Shown piece by piece: positions 42,279 to 51,013 of a stretch of DNA of 64,000 bases. A model generated the notes under the pieces. The model searched no databases, was not told the DNA's origin, and saw nothing but the letters and a program-made list of their open reading frames with translations. Location of the stretch: the NCBI RefSeq assembly GCF_001412595.2, contig NZ_CP012640.2, positions 5,704,001 to 5,768,000 of the forward strand, given 5' to 3'. Source of the DNA: Massilia sp. WG5. Its GTDB lineage: Bacteria > Pseudomonadota > Gammaproteobacteria > Burkholderiales > Burkholderiaceae_D. The position numbers and the translations under genes are program-made. Numbering within the stretch: the stretch's first letter is position 1; each line of letters opens with the position of its first letter.

Positions 42279-43553
42279 TCAGTGCAGGTGGTCCTGCAGT
42301 TTGTAGTAGGCCCCCACCAGCGGCAGGAACCACGCTTTTCCCCGGTAGCCGGGGATCGCCGGCCATTCCAGGCTGCGCCACGGGTTGCGCTCGGGCTGGC
42401 CGGCCATGACCTCGGCCATCATCTGTCCCATGTGGACCGACATCTGGACCCCGTGGCCACTGTAGCCGAGCGAGTAGAACATGCCCTCGTGCTGGCCTGC
42501 ACGCGGCAGGCGGTCGGCGGTCATGTCCACCAGTCCGCCCCAGCAGTAGTCGACGCGGGTGCGTCCCAGCTCGGGGAACACCTCGGCCATGGTGGCTGCC
42601 AGGATATGCCCGCTCTTGGCGTCGGACTTCGGATTCGACAGCGCGAAGCGCGCGCGGCCACCGAACAGCAGGCGACGGTCGGGCGTCACGCGGAAGTAGT
42701 TGCCGATGTTCTTGGTGGTGACGTAGTTGCGGCGATGCGGCATCAGGCGGTCGAGCAGCGCGTCCTCGAGCGGTTCGGTGACGATGATGAAGCTGCCCAC
42801 CGATACCAGGCGGCGGCGGAAGTGCGCGAACGGACCGCGGCTGGAATTGCCGGTTGCCAGCAGCACCTGGCCGACCTCGATCGTCCCGCGCGAGCAGCTC
42901 ACGCGAAAGCCGCCGGTCTTGCGCTCGATCGCACCCACGGCCGCGTTCTCGTACACGCGGGCGCCGGCGCGCACCGCGGCCTGCGCCAGCCCGACGCCGA
43001 AGCGCCCCATGTGCATCTGGGCGCCGCCCCGCTGCAGCAGTCCGCCATGGAAGCTGTCCGAGCCCAGCTCATCGCGCATGCGCTCGGGCGGCACCAGTTC
43101 CACCGTCGGGTCGACCGATTCACGCAGCTGGGCATGGATGCGTTCCAGCTTGGCGTAGTGCTCGGGCTTGGCCGCCACCTTCAGCTTGCCGCAGCGGCGG
43201 AAGTCGCAGTCGATGCCTTCCTCGCGCACCAGGTTCTCCACGGTGTCGACCGCGGCGTCGTAGGCCTTGTAGAACTCCCGTACCCGTTCGGCGCCGATCT
43301 TGCGGCTCAGGTCCGCGACATCGTGGAACAGGCCGGTATTGCACTGGCCGCCATTCCGTCCGGAGGCCTCGCCGGCGATGCGCCCCGCCTCCAGCAGCAC
43401 GACCGAGGCGCCGCGCCGCGCCAGCGCGAGCGCCGCCGACAGGCCGGTGAATCCGCCGCCGACCACGACGACGTCGGCGCGCCCTTCCACCGGCCCCTGG
43501 GCGGCTTGCTGGAAAGTGGGGGCGGTGTCCAGCCAGTACGAATCGAGCTTCAT
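42279..43553 (-). CDS. FAD-dependent amine oxidase (gamma-glutamylputrescine oxidase PuuB-like)
   Basis: A 424-residue DAO-superfamily flavoenzyme. It has SYWLDTAP at the start, VVVVGGGFTGLSAALALARRG as FAD site, the EASGRNGGQC loop typical of PuuB, and GLVDMTADRLPRAG and LGYSGHGVQMS near the C-terminus. It would oxidise a secondary or primary amine to an imine with release of H2O2. A second FAD oxidase in the same operon as the HcnABC-like set suggests two C-N bond cleavages in one pathway. Start ATG 43553. Confidence 0.9.
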   Translation of the reverse strand: MKLDSYWLDTAPTFQQAAQGPVEGRADVVVVGGGFTGLSAALALARRGASVVLLEAGRIAGEASGRNGGQCNTGLFHDVADLSRKIGAERVREFYKAYDAAVDTVENLVREEGIDCDFRRCGKLKVAAKPEHYAKLERIHAQLRESVDPTVELVPPERMRDELGSDSFHGGLLQRGGAQMHMGRFGVGLAQAAVRAGARVYENAAVGAIERKTGGFRVSCSRGTIEVGQVLLATGNSSRGPFAHFRRRLVSVGSFIIVTEPLEDALLDRLMPHRRNYVTTKNIGNYFRVTPDRRLLFGGRARFALSNPKSDAKSGHILAATMAEVFPELGRTRVDYCWGGLVDMTADRLPRAGQHEGMFYSLGYSGHGVQMSVHMGQMMAEVMAGQPERNPWRSLEWPAIPGYRGKAWFLPLVGAYYKLQDHLH

Positions 43554-43587
43554 GCGATGTCCTGGAAAGTGAGCGGGGCGCGGGAGA

Positions 43588-44256
43588 TCACAGGCCGAGC
43601 AGGGCCGGCAGGCCCGACAGGTCCTTGATCTCGTGGTAGCCGTAGTGCGGGGTCGAGGGCTCGTGGCCACGCGCGACGAAGACCTTGTTCGTGATGCTCA
43701 TGTCGTGCGCCGGCATCAGGTCGTAGCGCAGGCTCGAGGACACGTGCAGGATGTCTTCCGGACCGCAGTTCAGGTTGTCGAGCAGGTACTGGAAGGCCGC
43801 CAGGCGCGGCTTGTACACCCTGGCCGTCTCGGCGGTGAACACCTTGTGGAAGGACGCGCCCAGCTTCTCGACGTTGTGCATGATCTGGGCATTGGCCGCG
43901 TTCGAGTAAATCACCAGCGGGAACTCCTTGGCTACCTTCGCCAGGGCGTCCGGCACGTCGGCGTGCGGGCCCCAGGTCGGGACCGCGTCGTAGATCGCCT
44001 GCGCTTCCGCCTCGACGTAGGGAATGCCCCACTTGTTGCAGACACGCTCGACCGAGTTCTTGATCACCTGTTCGTACGGCTTCCAGGGATCCAGCACCTC
44101 GTCCAGCCGGAAGGCGGCGAAGTGCAGCACGAATTCTTCCATGCGCTCGGCAGGCACGCGATCCGCGAACATGGCGCGCGCCATGTCGGCCATGCGGAAA
44201 CGGGTCAGGGTCCCGTAGCAATCGAAGGTGATGTATTTCGGCCGGAGAGTACTCAT
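43588..44256 (-). CDS. HAD-superfamily hydrolase annotated type as 2-haloacid dehalogenase, copy 2
   Basis: A 222-residue close paralogue of the gene at 32899-33567. Asp12 nucleophile in FDCYGTLT, YSNAAN, Lys149 in VYKPR, and VSSSLRYD with Ser175 where dehalogenases have Asn, and Asp179. The conserved replacement in both copies suggests a shared non-dehalogenase activity. It heads the leftward operon (34 bases before the FAD oxidase) under the promoter at 44331-44398. Start ATG 44256. Confidence 0.85.
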   Translation of the reverse strand: MSTLRPKYITFDCYGTLTRFRMADMARAMFADRVPAERMEEFVLHFAAFRLDEVLDPWKPYEQVIKNSVERVCNKWGIPYVEAEAQAIYDAVPTWGPHADVPDALAKVAKEFPLVIYSNAANAQIMHNVEKLGASFHKVFTAETARVYKPRLAAFQYLLDNLNCGPEDILHVSSSLRYDLMPAHDMSITNKVFVARGHEPSTPHYGYHEIKDLSGLPALLGL

Positions 44257-44330
44257 CTGTTATTCCTATCGTCGACGGTTGTGCGCACACGGGGGCATGC
44301 GGCATGGAGTGTTCGGTGTTTCTGAGAACC

Positions 44331-44398
44331 ATTACACCATGCCGGTCCCGTCGCATTATCGCGTTTTCATTGATGCTTGAAACAGAAACCACGGTTTT
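44331..44398 (-). promoter_or_regulatory. Shared promoter unit of the HAD-oxidase-ABC operon
   Basis: Minus strand: AAAACCGTGGTTTCTGTTT (44398-44380), 39 bases, then ATGGTGTAAT (44340-44331), 74 bases before the HAD start. The same two elements at the same 39-bp spacing occur at 44779-44846 and 53370-53437. TGTAAT is a plausible -10, which puts the distal block near -65, a usual activator position. Confidence 0.8.
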
Positions 44399-44778
44399 GG
44401 CGGCATTCGACAGCATGGATTGCTGCACCCGGGCGACACCTGGCGGCATGCGCCCGTCCCCGGCCAACACCCGTCCTCCAGAGAGAAAACGCGGCCTTCC
44501 CGGTCGCCCCGATCTCCCAGGTCAGCACGAACCGGGCCAGCCGGACGCCATCGACGCGTTTTCGGCCGCATGAAATGCTGCGCCTCCGGGCGTGGCGGCC
44601 CGGGAGGACCGGCGCACGATTCACTCGCATATAAGATAGCCTGCGCGCGCCGCGTCGCCGGGGCCTTCAGGCACATTCCGGTGCGTGCGCGTGCGCCATC
44701 GCGGCACATCGGCGCGCGGCCTGCACTGCCGGTGTGCGGCGCGATGACGGGCAGCAAGCTGTGCTGATTACGGCCTCG

Positions 44779-44846
44779 AAAACGACGGTTTCTGTTTTGT
44801 GACGGCGCGATTACACGATAACCGGGCGGTATCCGCATGTTGTAAT
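44779..44846 (+). promoter_or_regulatory. Shared promoter unit of the TonB receptor operon
   Basis: AAAACGACGGTTTCTGTTT (44779-44797), 39 bases, then ATGTTGTAAT (44837-44846), 134 bases before the TonB receptor start. It matches the two other copies in both elements and spacing. In the 39-bp gap, CGATAA lies at the same offset as in the HAD copy. Confidence 0.8.
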
Positions 44847-44980
44847 CAACTCATCGACGCCACGGACCAAACTGCGCAGGACGCAGGGGAGCTCGCGGCA
44901 CGCACGGTCGGCAGGATTGGCCGGGAATCAGAAGAGACTTCGCAAAGTTCAACAGCACACCTCAAAAACCAGGAGTTCGC

Positions 44981-47137
44981 ATGTATCCGTCCCGGCACCA
45001 CACTCTGGCCCTGTTCCTGGCCGCCACTTATCCGATCGCGGCGCTGGCCGCCGCACCCGAAGCGACGGCCAGCGCCCCCGAGGCATCGCCCGCTGCCGAC
45101 GACGCGGCCGCCGCTGCCGAAGGTGAACCCGTCAAGAAGGTGGTGGTGGCTGGCCAGCGCCAGAACTATCGCAGCCTGTCGGCTACCGGCGCCACCAAGA
45201 CCGACACCCCGCTGCAGGACCTGCCGCAGAGCGTGCGCGTGATCACCGGGGACCTGCTGAAGGACGTCGGCGTGACCGACCTGGCCGGTGCGCTCGACCT
45301 CTCCAGCGGGATCTCGCGGGCCAGCAACTTCGGCGGCCTGTGGGACAGCTATGCCATGCGCGGCTTTACCGGCGATCCGAATTTCGGTTCCGACTACATG
45401 GTCAACGGCTTCAGCTCCAGCCGCGGCTACAACGGCCTGCGCGATGGCGTGAACACGCAGTCGGTGGAAATCCTCAAGGGCCCGGCGGCCGCGCTGTACG
45501 GCCGCGGCGAGCCGGGCGGCACCGTCAACATCACCACCAAGAAGCCGCGCTTCCAGCCCGAATACACGGTCGAAGGCACGCTCTCCAGCTTCCGGACGCG
45601 GCGCGGCGCGGTCGATTTCACCGGTCCGATCAGCGAGACGCTGGCCTACCGCCTGAACGCCGCCTGGGAAAAGGGCGACAGTTTCCGCGACCGCCTGACG
45701 CACGACCGCAAGTTCGTCTCGCCATCCTTCGTCTGGCTGGTCGGCGAAGCCACCACGGTGTCGTACGAGGTCGAGGCGGTGGAACAGCGCGCGCCCTTCG
45801 ACCGCGGTGTCGTGGCCGTCAACGGGGTGCTCGGCCTCATTCCGGTGTCGCGCTTCCTGGGCGAGCCGGCCGACGGCCCGGTGACCATCCGTTCGCTCGG
45901 CCAGCAGTTCTTCGTCCAGCATCCGTTCAACGACGACTGGTCGCTGCAGACGGGCGTGGCCTACCGCAGCAGCTCGCTGTACGGCGCCTCGACCCAGGCC
46001 AACAACCTGCTGGCCGACGGCCGCACCCTGCGCCGCCAGCATCGCCTGAACGACAACAAGGCGATCGACCGCTCCGGGCGCCTGGAAATCCTGGGCAAGG
46101 TCGCCACCGGCCCGATCCGCCACAACCTGCTGTTCGGGGTGGACGCCTTCAAGTTCGACGACCGCCGCATCCAGTTCCGCCGCAATCCAAACGCCAACAA
46201 TCCGTACGCGATCGACATCTACAATCCGGTCTACGGCGGCGTCGCCGATCCGATGACGCTGTCGATCGACACCAAGTCCGAGCAGCGGGCGCACGGCTTC
46301 TACGTCCAGGACCAGGTCGACCTGAGCGAACAGTGGAAGATGCTGCTGGGCCTGCGCCGCGACAGCGCCGACCAGGCGGTCACCAACTACCGCGTGAACG
46401 TCACCAGCAAGCAAAGCCCGGACGCCAACAGCCCGCGCGCCGGCCTGGTGTACCAGCCGGACAAGCACTTGTCGCTGTATGCCACCGCCGGGCGCGCGTT
46501 CCGCCCGAACGACGGCGTCAGCATCGAGAACCAGGCCTTCGCGCCCGAGACGAGCAAGTCGTACGAGGTCGGCGCCAAGTATGACAACGACCGCCTCAGC
46601 GGCACGCTGGCGGTGTACCGCATCACCAAGCAGAACGTCCTGACCACCAATCCGATCAACACCGACTTCTCGCTGCCGGCCGGCGAAGTCGCCAGCAAAG
46701 GCGTGGAACTCGACGTCTCCGGCGAGCTTGCGCGCAACCTCAAGCTGTCGGCGTCCTATGCCTACACCGATGCCCGCGTCACCAAGGGCGATACCACCAT
46801 CGTCACCGGCAGCCGCTTCCCCAACGTTCCTCAAAACAGCGCGTCGGTCGTGCTGACGCAGATGTTCAAGCTCGGTCCGGGGATGGCCTCGCTCGGCGGC
46901 GCCGTGAACTATGTCGGCGCGCGCCTGGGCGACGTCGCGGCCTCCAGCAATTTCGAATTGCCGGCCTATACCGTCTTCCGGCTGATCTCATCCTATGCCC
47001 CGACCAAAAAGACGCGCGTGTCCCTGAACGTCGACAACCTGTTCAACAGGCGCTATTACGCCAGCTCGTACAGCCAGGTATGGGTCATGCCGGGCGCCGA
47101 GCGCAGCGTGTCGCTGAACCTGCGCCATACCTTCTAA
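44981..47137 (+). CDS. TonB-dependent (siderophore-type) outer-membrane receptor
   Basis: A 718-residue outer-membrane receptor. Signal peptide to about residue 24 (LAAA), TonB box candidate near 52-58 (KKVVVAG), plug domain about 70-190 (LPQSVRVITGDLL, LKGPAAALYGRGEPGGTVN), then a 22-strand barrel ending in HTF with the terminal Phe. It resembles ferric-siderophore receptors such as FpvA/FcuA without the N-terminal signalling domain, so no FecI/FecR circuit is expected and none is nearby. Driven by energy from TonB, it would import a chelate. It heads a unit with the DUF4198 gene and a small protein. Confidence 0.93.
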   Translation: MYPSRHHTLALFLAATYPIAALAAAPEATASAPEASPAADDAAAAAEGEPVKKVVVAGQRQNYRSLSATGATKTDTPLQDLPQSVRVITGDLLKDVGVTDLAGALDLSSGISRASNFGGLWDSYAMRGFTGDPNFGSDYMVNGFSSSRGYNGLRDGVNTQSVEILKGPAAALYGRGEPGGTVNITTKKPRFQPEYTVEGTLSSFRTRRGAVDFTGPISETLAYRLNAAWEKGDSFRDRLTHDRKFVSPSFVWLVGEATTVSYEVEAVEQRAPFDRGVVAVNGVLGLIPVSRFLGEPADGPVTIRSLGQQFFVQHPFNDDWSLQTGVAYRSSSLYGASTQANNLLADGRTLRRQHRLNDNKAIDRSGRLEILGKVATGPIRHNLLFGVDAFKFDDRRIQFRRNPNANNPYAIDIYNPVYGGVADPMTLSIDTKSEQRAHGFYVQDQVDLSEQWKMLLGLRRDSADQAVTNYRVNVTSKQSPDANSPRAGLVYQPDKHLSLYATAGRAFRPNDGVSIENQAFAPETSKSYEVGAKYDNDRLSGTLAVYRITKQNVLTTNPINTDFSLPAGEVASKGVELDVSGELARNLKLSASYAYTDARVTKGDTTIVTGSRFPNVPQNSASVVLTQMFKLGPGMASLGGAVNYVGARLGDVAASSNFELPAYTVFRLISSYAPTKKTRVSLNVDNLFNRRYYASSYSQVWVMPGAERSVSLNLRHTF

Positions 47138-47171
47138 TCCCTTTTTGTCACGTCAAGGAAGAGGCAAGATC

Positions 47172-47915
47172 ATGAAACGTCTGAACAAAACTTTCACACT
47201 CATGGCGCTCGTCGCCGGCCTGGCCGCGAGCAGCGCGGCGCAGTCGCACGGCATCTGGTTCGCGCAGCGCGCCACCCAGCTCGCGCTGTTGTACGGCGTC
47301 GGCGCGGACGATCTCGACATCGTCAAGCGCTTCTCGATGGTGACCAGCATGAAGGGCTACGACGCCGACGGCAAGCCGGTTCCCACCGCGCTGCACGTCG
47401 ACGGCCGCCTGGTGCTGGTCGACATGGAGAACCAGCCCGCGATCGTCAGCGCGGTGCTGGACAACGGCACCTGGAGCCACACGCCGGACGGCAAGTGGCA
47501 CAAGCAGGGGCGCGACGAGCAGCCCAGCGCCACCGTCAGCGAGAAGAACACCAAGTACGCCGTGCATATCATCGGACCGCTCACCAAGCCGCTGCCGCTG
47601 CTGCCGGACCAGACCCTGCAGATCGTTCCGGTCGACGGCAAGCTGCCCGCGCTGCTGGGCCAGCCGATCAAGCTGCGCGTGTACTACAAGGGCAAACCGG
47701 TGGCCGGCGCCAAGCTCATGCACGACTGGATCAACGACCCCGACGGCAAGCCGGTGCTGACCGGCGCCGACGGCACGGTCACGATCCCGGTGCGCAACCA
47801 GGGCCTGAACGTGATCGTGGCGATCCTGAACTCGCCTTCGGACGAACCGAAGAAGTACGATCACATGGAGCACCTGGCCTCGCTTTCCTTCGTGCTGCCG
47901 CACGCACCCGAATAA
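47172..47915 (+). CDS. DUF4198 periplasmic protein
   Basis: A 247-residue exported protein. Signal peptide about 1-24 (MALVAGLAASSAAQS), after which the mature chain starts near HGIWFAQR. An N-terminal His next to the cleavage site and DUF4198 strands (QPIKLRVYYKGKPVAGAKL, DGKPVLTGADGTVTIPV) match the NikM-like family linked to nickel/cobalt uptake. It probably binds a metal or chelate in the periplasm. It follows the receptor by 34 bases with AGGAAGAGGC upstream. Confidence 0.85.
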   Translation: MKRLNKTFTLMALVAGLAASSAAQSHGIWFAQRATQLALLYGVGADDLDIVKRFSMVTSMKGYDADGKPVPTALHVDGRLVLVDMENQPAIVSAVLDNGTWSHTPDGKWHKQGRDEQPSATVSEKNTKYAVHIIGPLTKPLPLLPDQTLQIVPVDGKLPALLGQPIKLRVYYKGKPVAGAKLMHDWINDPDGKPVLTGADGTVTIPVRNQGLNVIVAILNSPSDEPKKYDHMEHLASLSFVLPHAPE

Positions 47916-47982
47916 GCCGGCTCCACCAGGCATCGCGGCGCCGCCTGCAGCCAAGCGCGCCCAGTTTTTCCGGAGACCGATC

Positions 47983-48357
47983 ATGAAGAAATCCATTTCC
48001 CTGTTGCTGGCCGCATCCGCCGCGCTGGTCCTGTCGAGCGCCCACGGTCATGGCACGCCGACCCCGAACCACGGCGGCATCGTGCAGGCCGTGGGCGACA
48101 CCTGGCTTGAACTGGTGCCGGCCAGCGGCAAGATCGAACTGTACGTCGAGGACGACGGCGACCCGATGCCGAGTGCGGGCCTGAGCGGCCACCTGAGCGT
48201 CCAGAACGGCGGCGCCAAGGCCGACTACGTCCTCAAGCCGGCCGGCGGCAACAGGCTGGAAGCCGCCGGCGCGCAGGCTCCCAAGGGCGCCAAGGTGATC
48301 GCCGTGCTGGTCCTGGCCGACAAGACCAAGGTGCCGGCGACCTTCGTCGTGAAGTAG
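47983..48357 (+). CDS. Small exported His-rich hypothetical protein
   Basis: A 124-residue protein with signal peptide to about residue 21 (LLLAASAALVLSSAHG). The mature N-terminus HGHGTPTPNHGGIVQAVGDTWLELV carries His-Gly and NHGG motifs seen in periplasmic metal-handling proteins. The rest predicts a small beta-sandwich. Last gene of the receptor unit, 67 bases after DUF4198 with CGGAG upstream, and followed by a strong terminator. No precise family is recognised. Confidence 0.78.
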   Translation: MKKSISLLLAASAALVLSSAHGHGTPTPNHGGIVQAVGDTWLELVPASGKIELYVEDDGDPMPSAGLSGHLSVQNGGAKADYVLKPAGGNRLEAAGAQAPKGAKVIAVLVLADKTKVPATFVVK

Positions 48358-48382
48358 GCGGGACCGGGCACGAAGCGGAACG

Positions 48383-48407
48383 GGAAGGCTGCGGCCTTCC
48401 TTTTTTT
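48383..48407. terminator. Intrinsic terminator between convergent units
   Basis: GGAAGGC (48383-48389) and GCCTTCC (48394-48400) form a stem with a four-base loop, followed by seven T residues (48401-48407). It ends the TonB-DUF4198 unit on the plus strand. Confidence 0.9.
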
Positions 48408-48421
48408 CATGCGGACCTTCT

Positions 48422-50422
48422 CTACAGGTCGAGGGTCAGCGATGGCCCGCGCGCGCGCGAACAGCAGGGCGCCATGCAGTCCATGCGCGCGCGCCGGGCC
48501 TCGTCGAGGAACAGGTCGCGGTGCTCGGGTTCGCCGGCCAGCACGGGGGTCAGGCAGCTGCCGCACAGGCCCTGGCGGCAGGCGCTCGGCACGTGGATGC
48601 CATGGCAGGCCAGCGCGTCCAGCGCGCTCTGGTGCGCCGGCACGTGCACCACCCGGCCGCTGCTGGCGATACGGATATCGAACGGGCGGGCCGGCGGCAG
48701 GTCGGCGGCCACGGCGAAATATTCGCGCCGGATGCGGGACGGGTCCCAGCCCTGCGCCAGCGCGGCGTCGCGTACCGCGTCCATGAAGCCGGCCGGGCCG
48801 CACACGTACAGGCAGGCATGCGGATCCGGATCGGCCAGCACCGCCGGCAGGTCGAGGCGCTTTCCGCCCGCCGCCTCGCTCTCATGGAAATGCACGCGCC
48901 GGGCGTAGCCCGATTGCGTCAGACGCTGCGCGAACGCCGCCCGCCGCCGTGTGCGCACGCAGTAGTGCAGTTCGAACTCGGCGCCACGGCGCGCGAGCGC
49001 GTCGGCCATGGCGATGATCGGCGTGATCCCGATGCCGCCCGCGAACAGAAGGGTGCGCCGGGCGCCGGCCTTGAGCTCGAAGTGGTTCTTCGGCGCGCTG
49101 ATGCCGATCCGGTCGCCGACCTTCACGTCTTCGTGCAGCGCGCGCGAGCCGCCGCGCGAAGGCGCCGTCTTCAGCACCGCGATACGGTAGCGGCGCCGCT
49201 CGCGCGGATCGCCGCACAGCGAATACTGGCGCACCAGGCCGTTCGGCAGGTGCAGGTCGATGTGGGCGCCGGCGCGGAAGGCCGGCAGCCGCCGTCCATC
49301 CTCGGCCGCCAGCTCGAACACGCAGACGTCCTCGGCCTCGGCGCGCTTCCCGGCCACCACCGCCGCAAGGCGCAGCGGGCGCTGGCGGCGGCCGCGCAGC
49401 CAGGCAGCCGTGCCGGTCCAGGCCAGCAGAGGCACCGACAGCGCGCCCAGGAACAGCAGCAACTGCCCGGCGATGCCGCCGACCCAGCCGTAGTGCAGCG
49501 CGGTCCCGAACAGGTAGGCGCGGTGCGCCAGCGGGTTGGCGGCGTAGGGAATGAAGGCGGGCGCCCGGGCGCCGTACGGGTCGATCCGTACGTAGCTGAG
49601 GGCGTTCGCATGCGGCGCGTCGGCGCCGACCATCTCGAAGCTGACCGGCAGGCCCGGCGCCGCCGGCAGGCGGATCTGGACCCGGCGCGGGTGCGGCAGC
49701 AGGGCTTGCGCCTGTTCCCACATGCGCTGCAGCGGCGCCCGTGCGGCGGCGGCATCGGGCGCATGAGGCGCCGGTAGAGGCGCCCCGTCGCCCAGGTGGA
49801 AGGCCTGGGGCAGCGCGGTCAAGGCCGAGCTCAGCAGCATCGGCAGCGCGTACAGGGCCGCCGTGCGGTGGAGGCCGAGCCAGCGCGCCTGTCCGCGCAC
49901 GCCGCGCGGAGGACGCAGGCCGGCCTTCAGGCTGCGCCGGGTAGGACGCCACAGCACGATGCCAGCCCCTGCCGCCGCCGCCAGGAACAGCAGCGCGAAG
50001 CTGCCCGCCACGCCTTCCTGCGCGGGCAGGAAACCGAAGATGTGGATCCGGGCGATGGCGCCGAAGGTGCCGCCGTACACGGCCTCGCTGCCCAGCACGC
50101 GGCCGCTGCAGGCGTCGACGTCGATCCAGCGGCCATCGTCGAAGCGCACGCGCCACCCCGCGTCCGGCGAATCGGACGAGCGCAGGAAGCGCAAGGGGCC
50201 GCTCCGGGGGCTGAAGGCGCGCGCGCTGTCGACGATCCGGTCGAGCGGCAGCGGGACGGCGCATGCCGGCGCGGGGATGGGGGCGGGCGGGGCGCGCAGC
50301 GCCAGGATCGCACCGCTCAAGGCCACCATGACGAAGGCCGGACCGGCCACGAGTCCGGTCCAGCGGTGCACGCAGGCGAGGAGCGGCCGCGGGCGGCCGG
50401 CGCGCGCGCGGGGCATCGGCAT
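48422..50422 (-). CDS. PepSY membrane domain fused to flavoreductase and [2Fe-2S] ferredoxin
   Basis: A 666-residue fusion. Residues about 1-345 are a PepSY-TM (PiuB-like) part with four membrane helices and His ligands such as HRWTGL and HRAYLFG; about 355-575 is a ferredoxin-NADP-reductase module (RQYSLCGDPRERRRYRIAV, FAGGIGITPIIAMADAL, CGPAGFMDAV); the end is a plant-type ferredoxin (ACRQGLCGSCLT and a late Cys). Such proteins move cytoplasmic electrons to periplasmic metal, typically reducing ferric siderophores. Its ATG overlaps the upstream stop (TGATG). Last gene of the 53315-48422 unit. Confidence 0.9.
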   Translation of the reverse strand: MPMPRARAGRPRPLLACVHRWTGLVAGPAFVMVALSGAILALRAPPAPIPAPACAVPLPLDRIVDSARAFSPRSGPLRFLRSSDSPDAGWRVRFDDGRWIDVDACSGRVLGSEAVYGGTFGAIARIHIFGFLPAQEGVAGSFALLFLAAAAGAGIVLWRPTRRSLKAGLRPPRGVRGQARWLGLHRTAALYALPMLLSSALTALPQAFHLGDGAPLPAPHAPDAAAARAPLQRMWEQAQALLPHPRRVQIRLPAAPGLPVSFEMVGADAPHANALSYVRIDPYGARAPAFIPYAANPLAHRAYLFGTALHYGWVGGIAGQLLLFLGALSVPLLAWTGTAAWLRGRRQRPLRLAAVVAGKRAEAEDVCVFELAAEDGRRLPAFRAGAHIDLHLPNGLVRQYSLCGDPRERRRYRIAVLKTAPSRGGSRALHEDVKVGDRIGISAPKNHFELKAGARRTLLFAGGIGITPIIAMADALARRGAEFELHYCVRTRRRAAFAQRLTQSGYARRVHFHESEAAGGKRLDLPAVLADPDPHACLYVCGPAGFMDAVRDAALAQGWDPSRIRREYFAVAADLPPARPFDIRIASSGRVVHVPAHQSALDALACHGIHVPSACRQGLCGSCLTPVLAGEPEHRDLFLDEARRARMDCMAPCCSRARGPSLTLDL

Positions 50423-51003
50423 CAGACCTTCGGATCGGGGCGGAACAGCCTGTCGTGGAAGCCGCTGACCTGGACGTGGATCGTCACCGGCGCCGCGCCC
50501 TTGTTGCGCCAGTACCAGCCGTGGATCCCGTCGAAGGGCGCGGTGAAGCTGCCGCTGCCGGATTCCTGCTGCGCCACCTTCCAGTAGGTGCTGAAATCGC
50601 GCGGGCCGGCATTGTGCGGTTCGCCGTGCATGTCCGACTTGACCGGACCGCCTGTCGAGGACCAGCTGAACACGAACTGCTCGCCCTTGTTGATGGCGGC
50701 CTTGATCTCGGCGCCTTCACCCGGCTGCAGGGTGATGCTCATCTGGTCGCTGCGGAACGCGTGCCTGGTCTGGACGACGGTCGCGGCGGCGCCGCCGGCG
50801 GCCGGCGCCACGTCCGCGGCCGGGCGGGCGCCGCGATTCAGCTGCGTCAGCCCGAGCGCCTTGCCGACGCCGCTGGGATCGATGCCGTATTCGGCCGGCA
50901 GCACGGCGCCGACCAGGATCGCGCCGGCGACCGCCAGCGCGACCGCGGTGGCCTTGCCCAGCTGGGGCAGGGTGGGGAGCAGCTTGGTATCGAAAGTGGT
51001 CAT
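50422..51003 (-). CDS. Transmembrane anchor protein of a metal operon
   Basis: A 193-residue protein with one N-terminal membrane helix (ATAVALAVAGAILVGAVLP) and a periplasmic beta-domain. The junction VLPAEYGIDPSGVGKALGLTQL matches proteins annotated as transmembrane anchor protein beside HupE/heavy-metal genes. The C-terminal half (FVFSWSSTGGPVKSDMHGEPHNA, HGWYWRN) has several His residues that could bind metal. It lies 10 bases after hupE and overlaps the PepSY start. The exact function is not established. Confidence 0.8.
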   Translation of the reverse strand: MTTFDTKLLPTLPQLGKATAVALAVAGAILVGAVLPAEYGIDPSGVGKALGLTQLNRGARPAADVAPAAGGAAATVVQTRHAFRSDQMSITLQPGEGAEIKAAINKGEQFVFSWSSTGGPVKSDMHGEPHNAGPRDFSTYWKVAQQESGSGSFTAPFDGIHGWYWRNKGAAPVTIHVQVSGFHDRLFRPDPKV

Positions 51004-51013
51004 GTTTTCCTCG

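Larger units (their letters stand above)
44257..44980. other. 724-base divergent intergenic region between the HAD operon and the TonB receptor
   Basis: Contains two copies of the shared 68-bp promoter unit (44331-44398 leftward, 44779-44846 rightward). The middle (about 44400-44760) is GC-rich without a supported gene. On the minus strand 44465-44525 has a weak resemblance to a glycine-riboswitch aptamer, discussed as a finding only. The frames covering this region lack codon bias and ribosome sites. Confidence 0.7.

Noticed and set aside
44401..44760. Small genes in the 724-base gap upstream of the TonB receptor
   Set aside because: Open frames exist on both strands but have no ribosome site and no protein-like composition.
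44981..47137. FecA-type signalling receptor with sigma factor and anti-sigma partner
   Set aside because: The N-terminus goes from signal peptide to plug without the extra signalling domain, and no FecI/FecR genes lie nearby.
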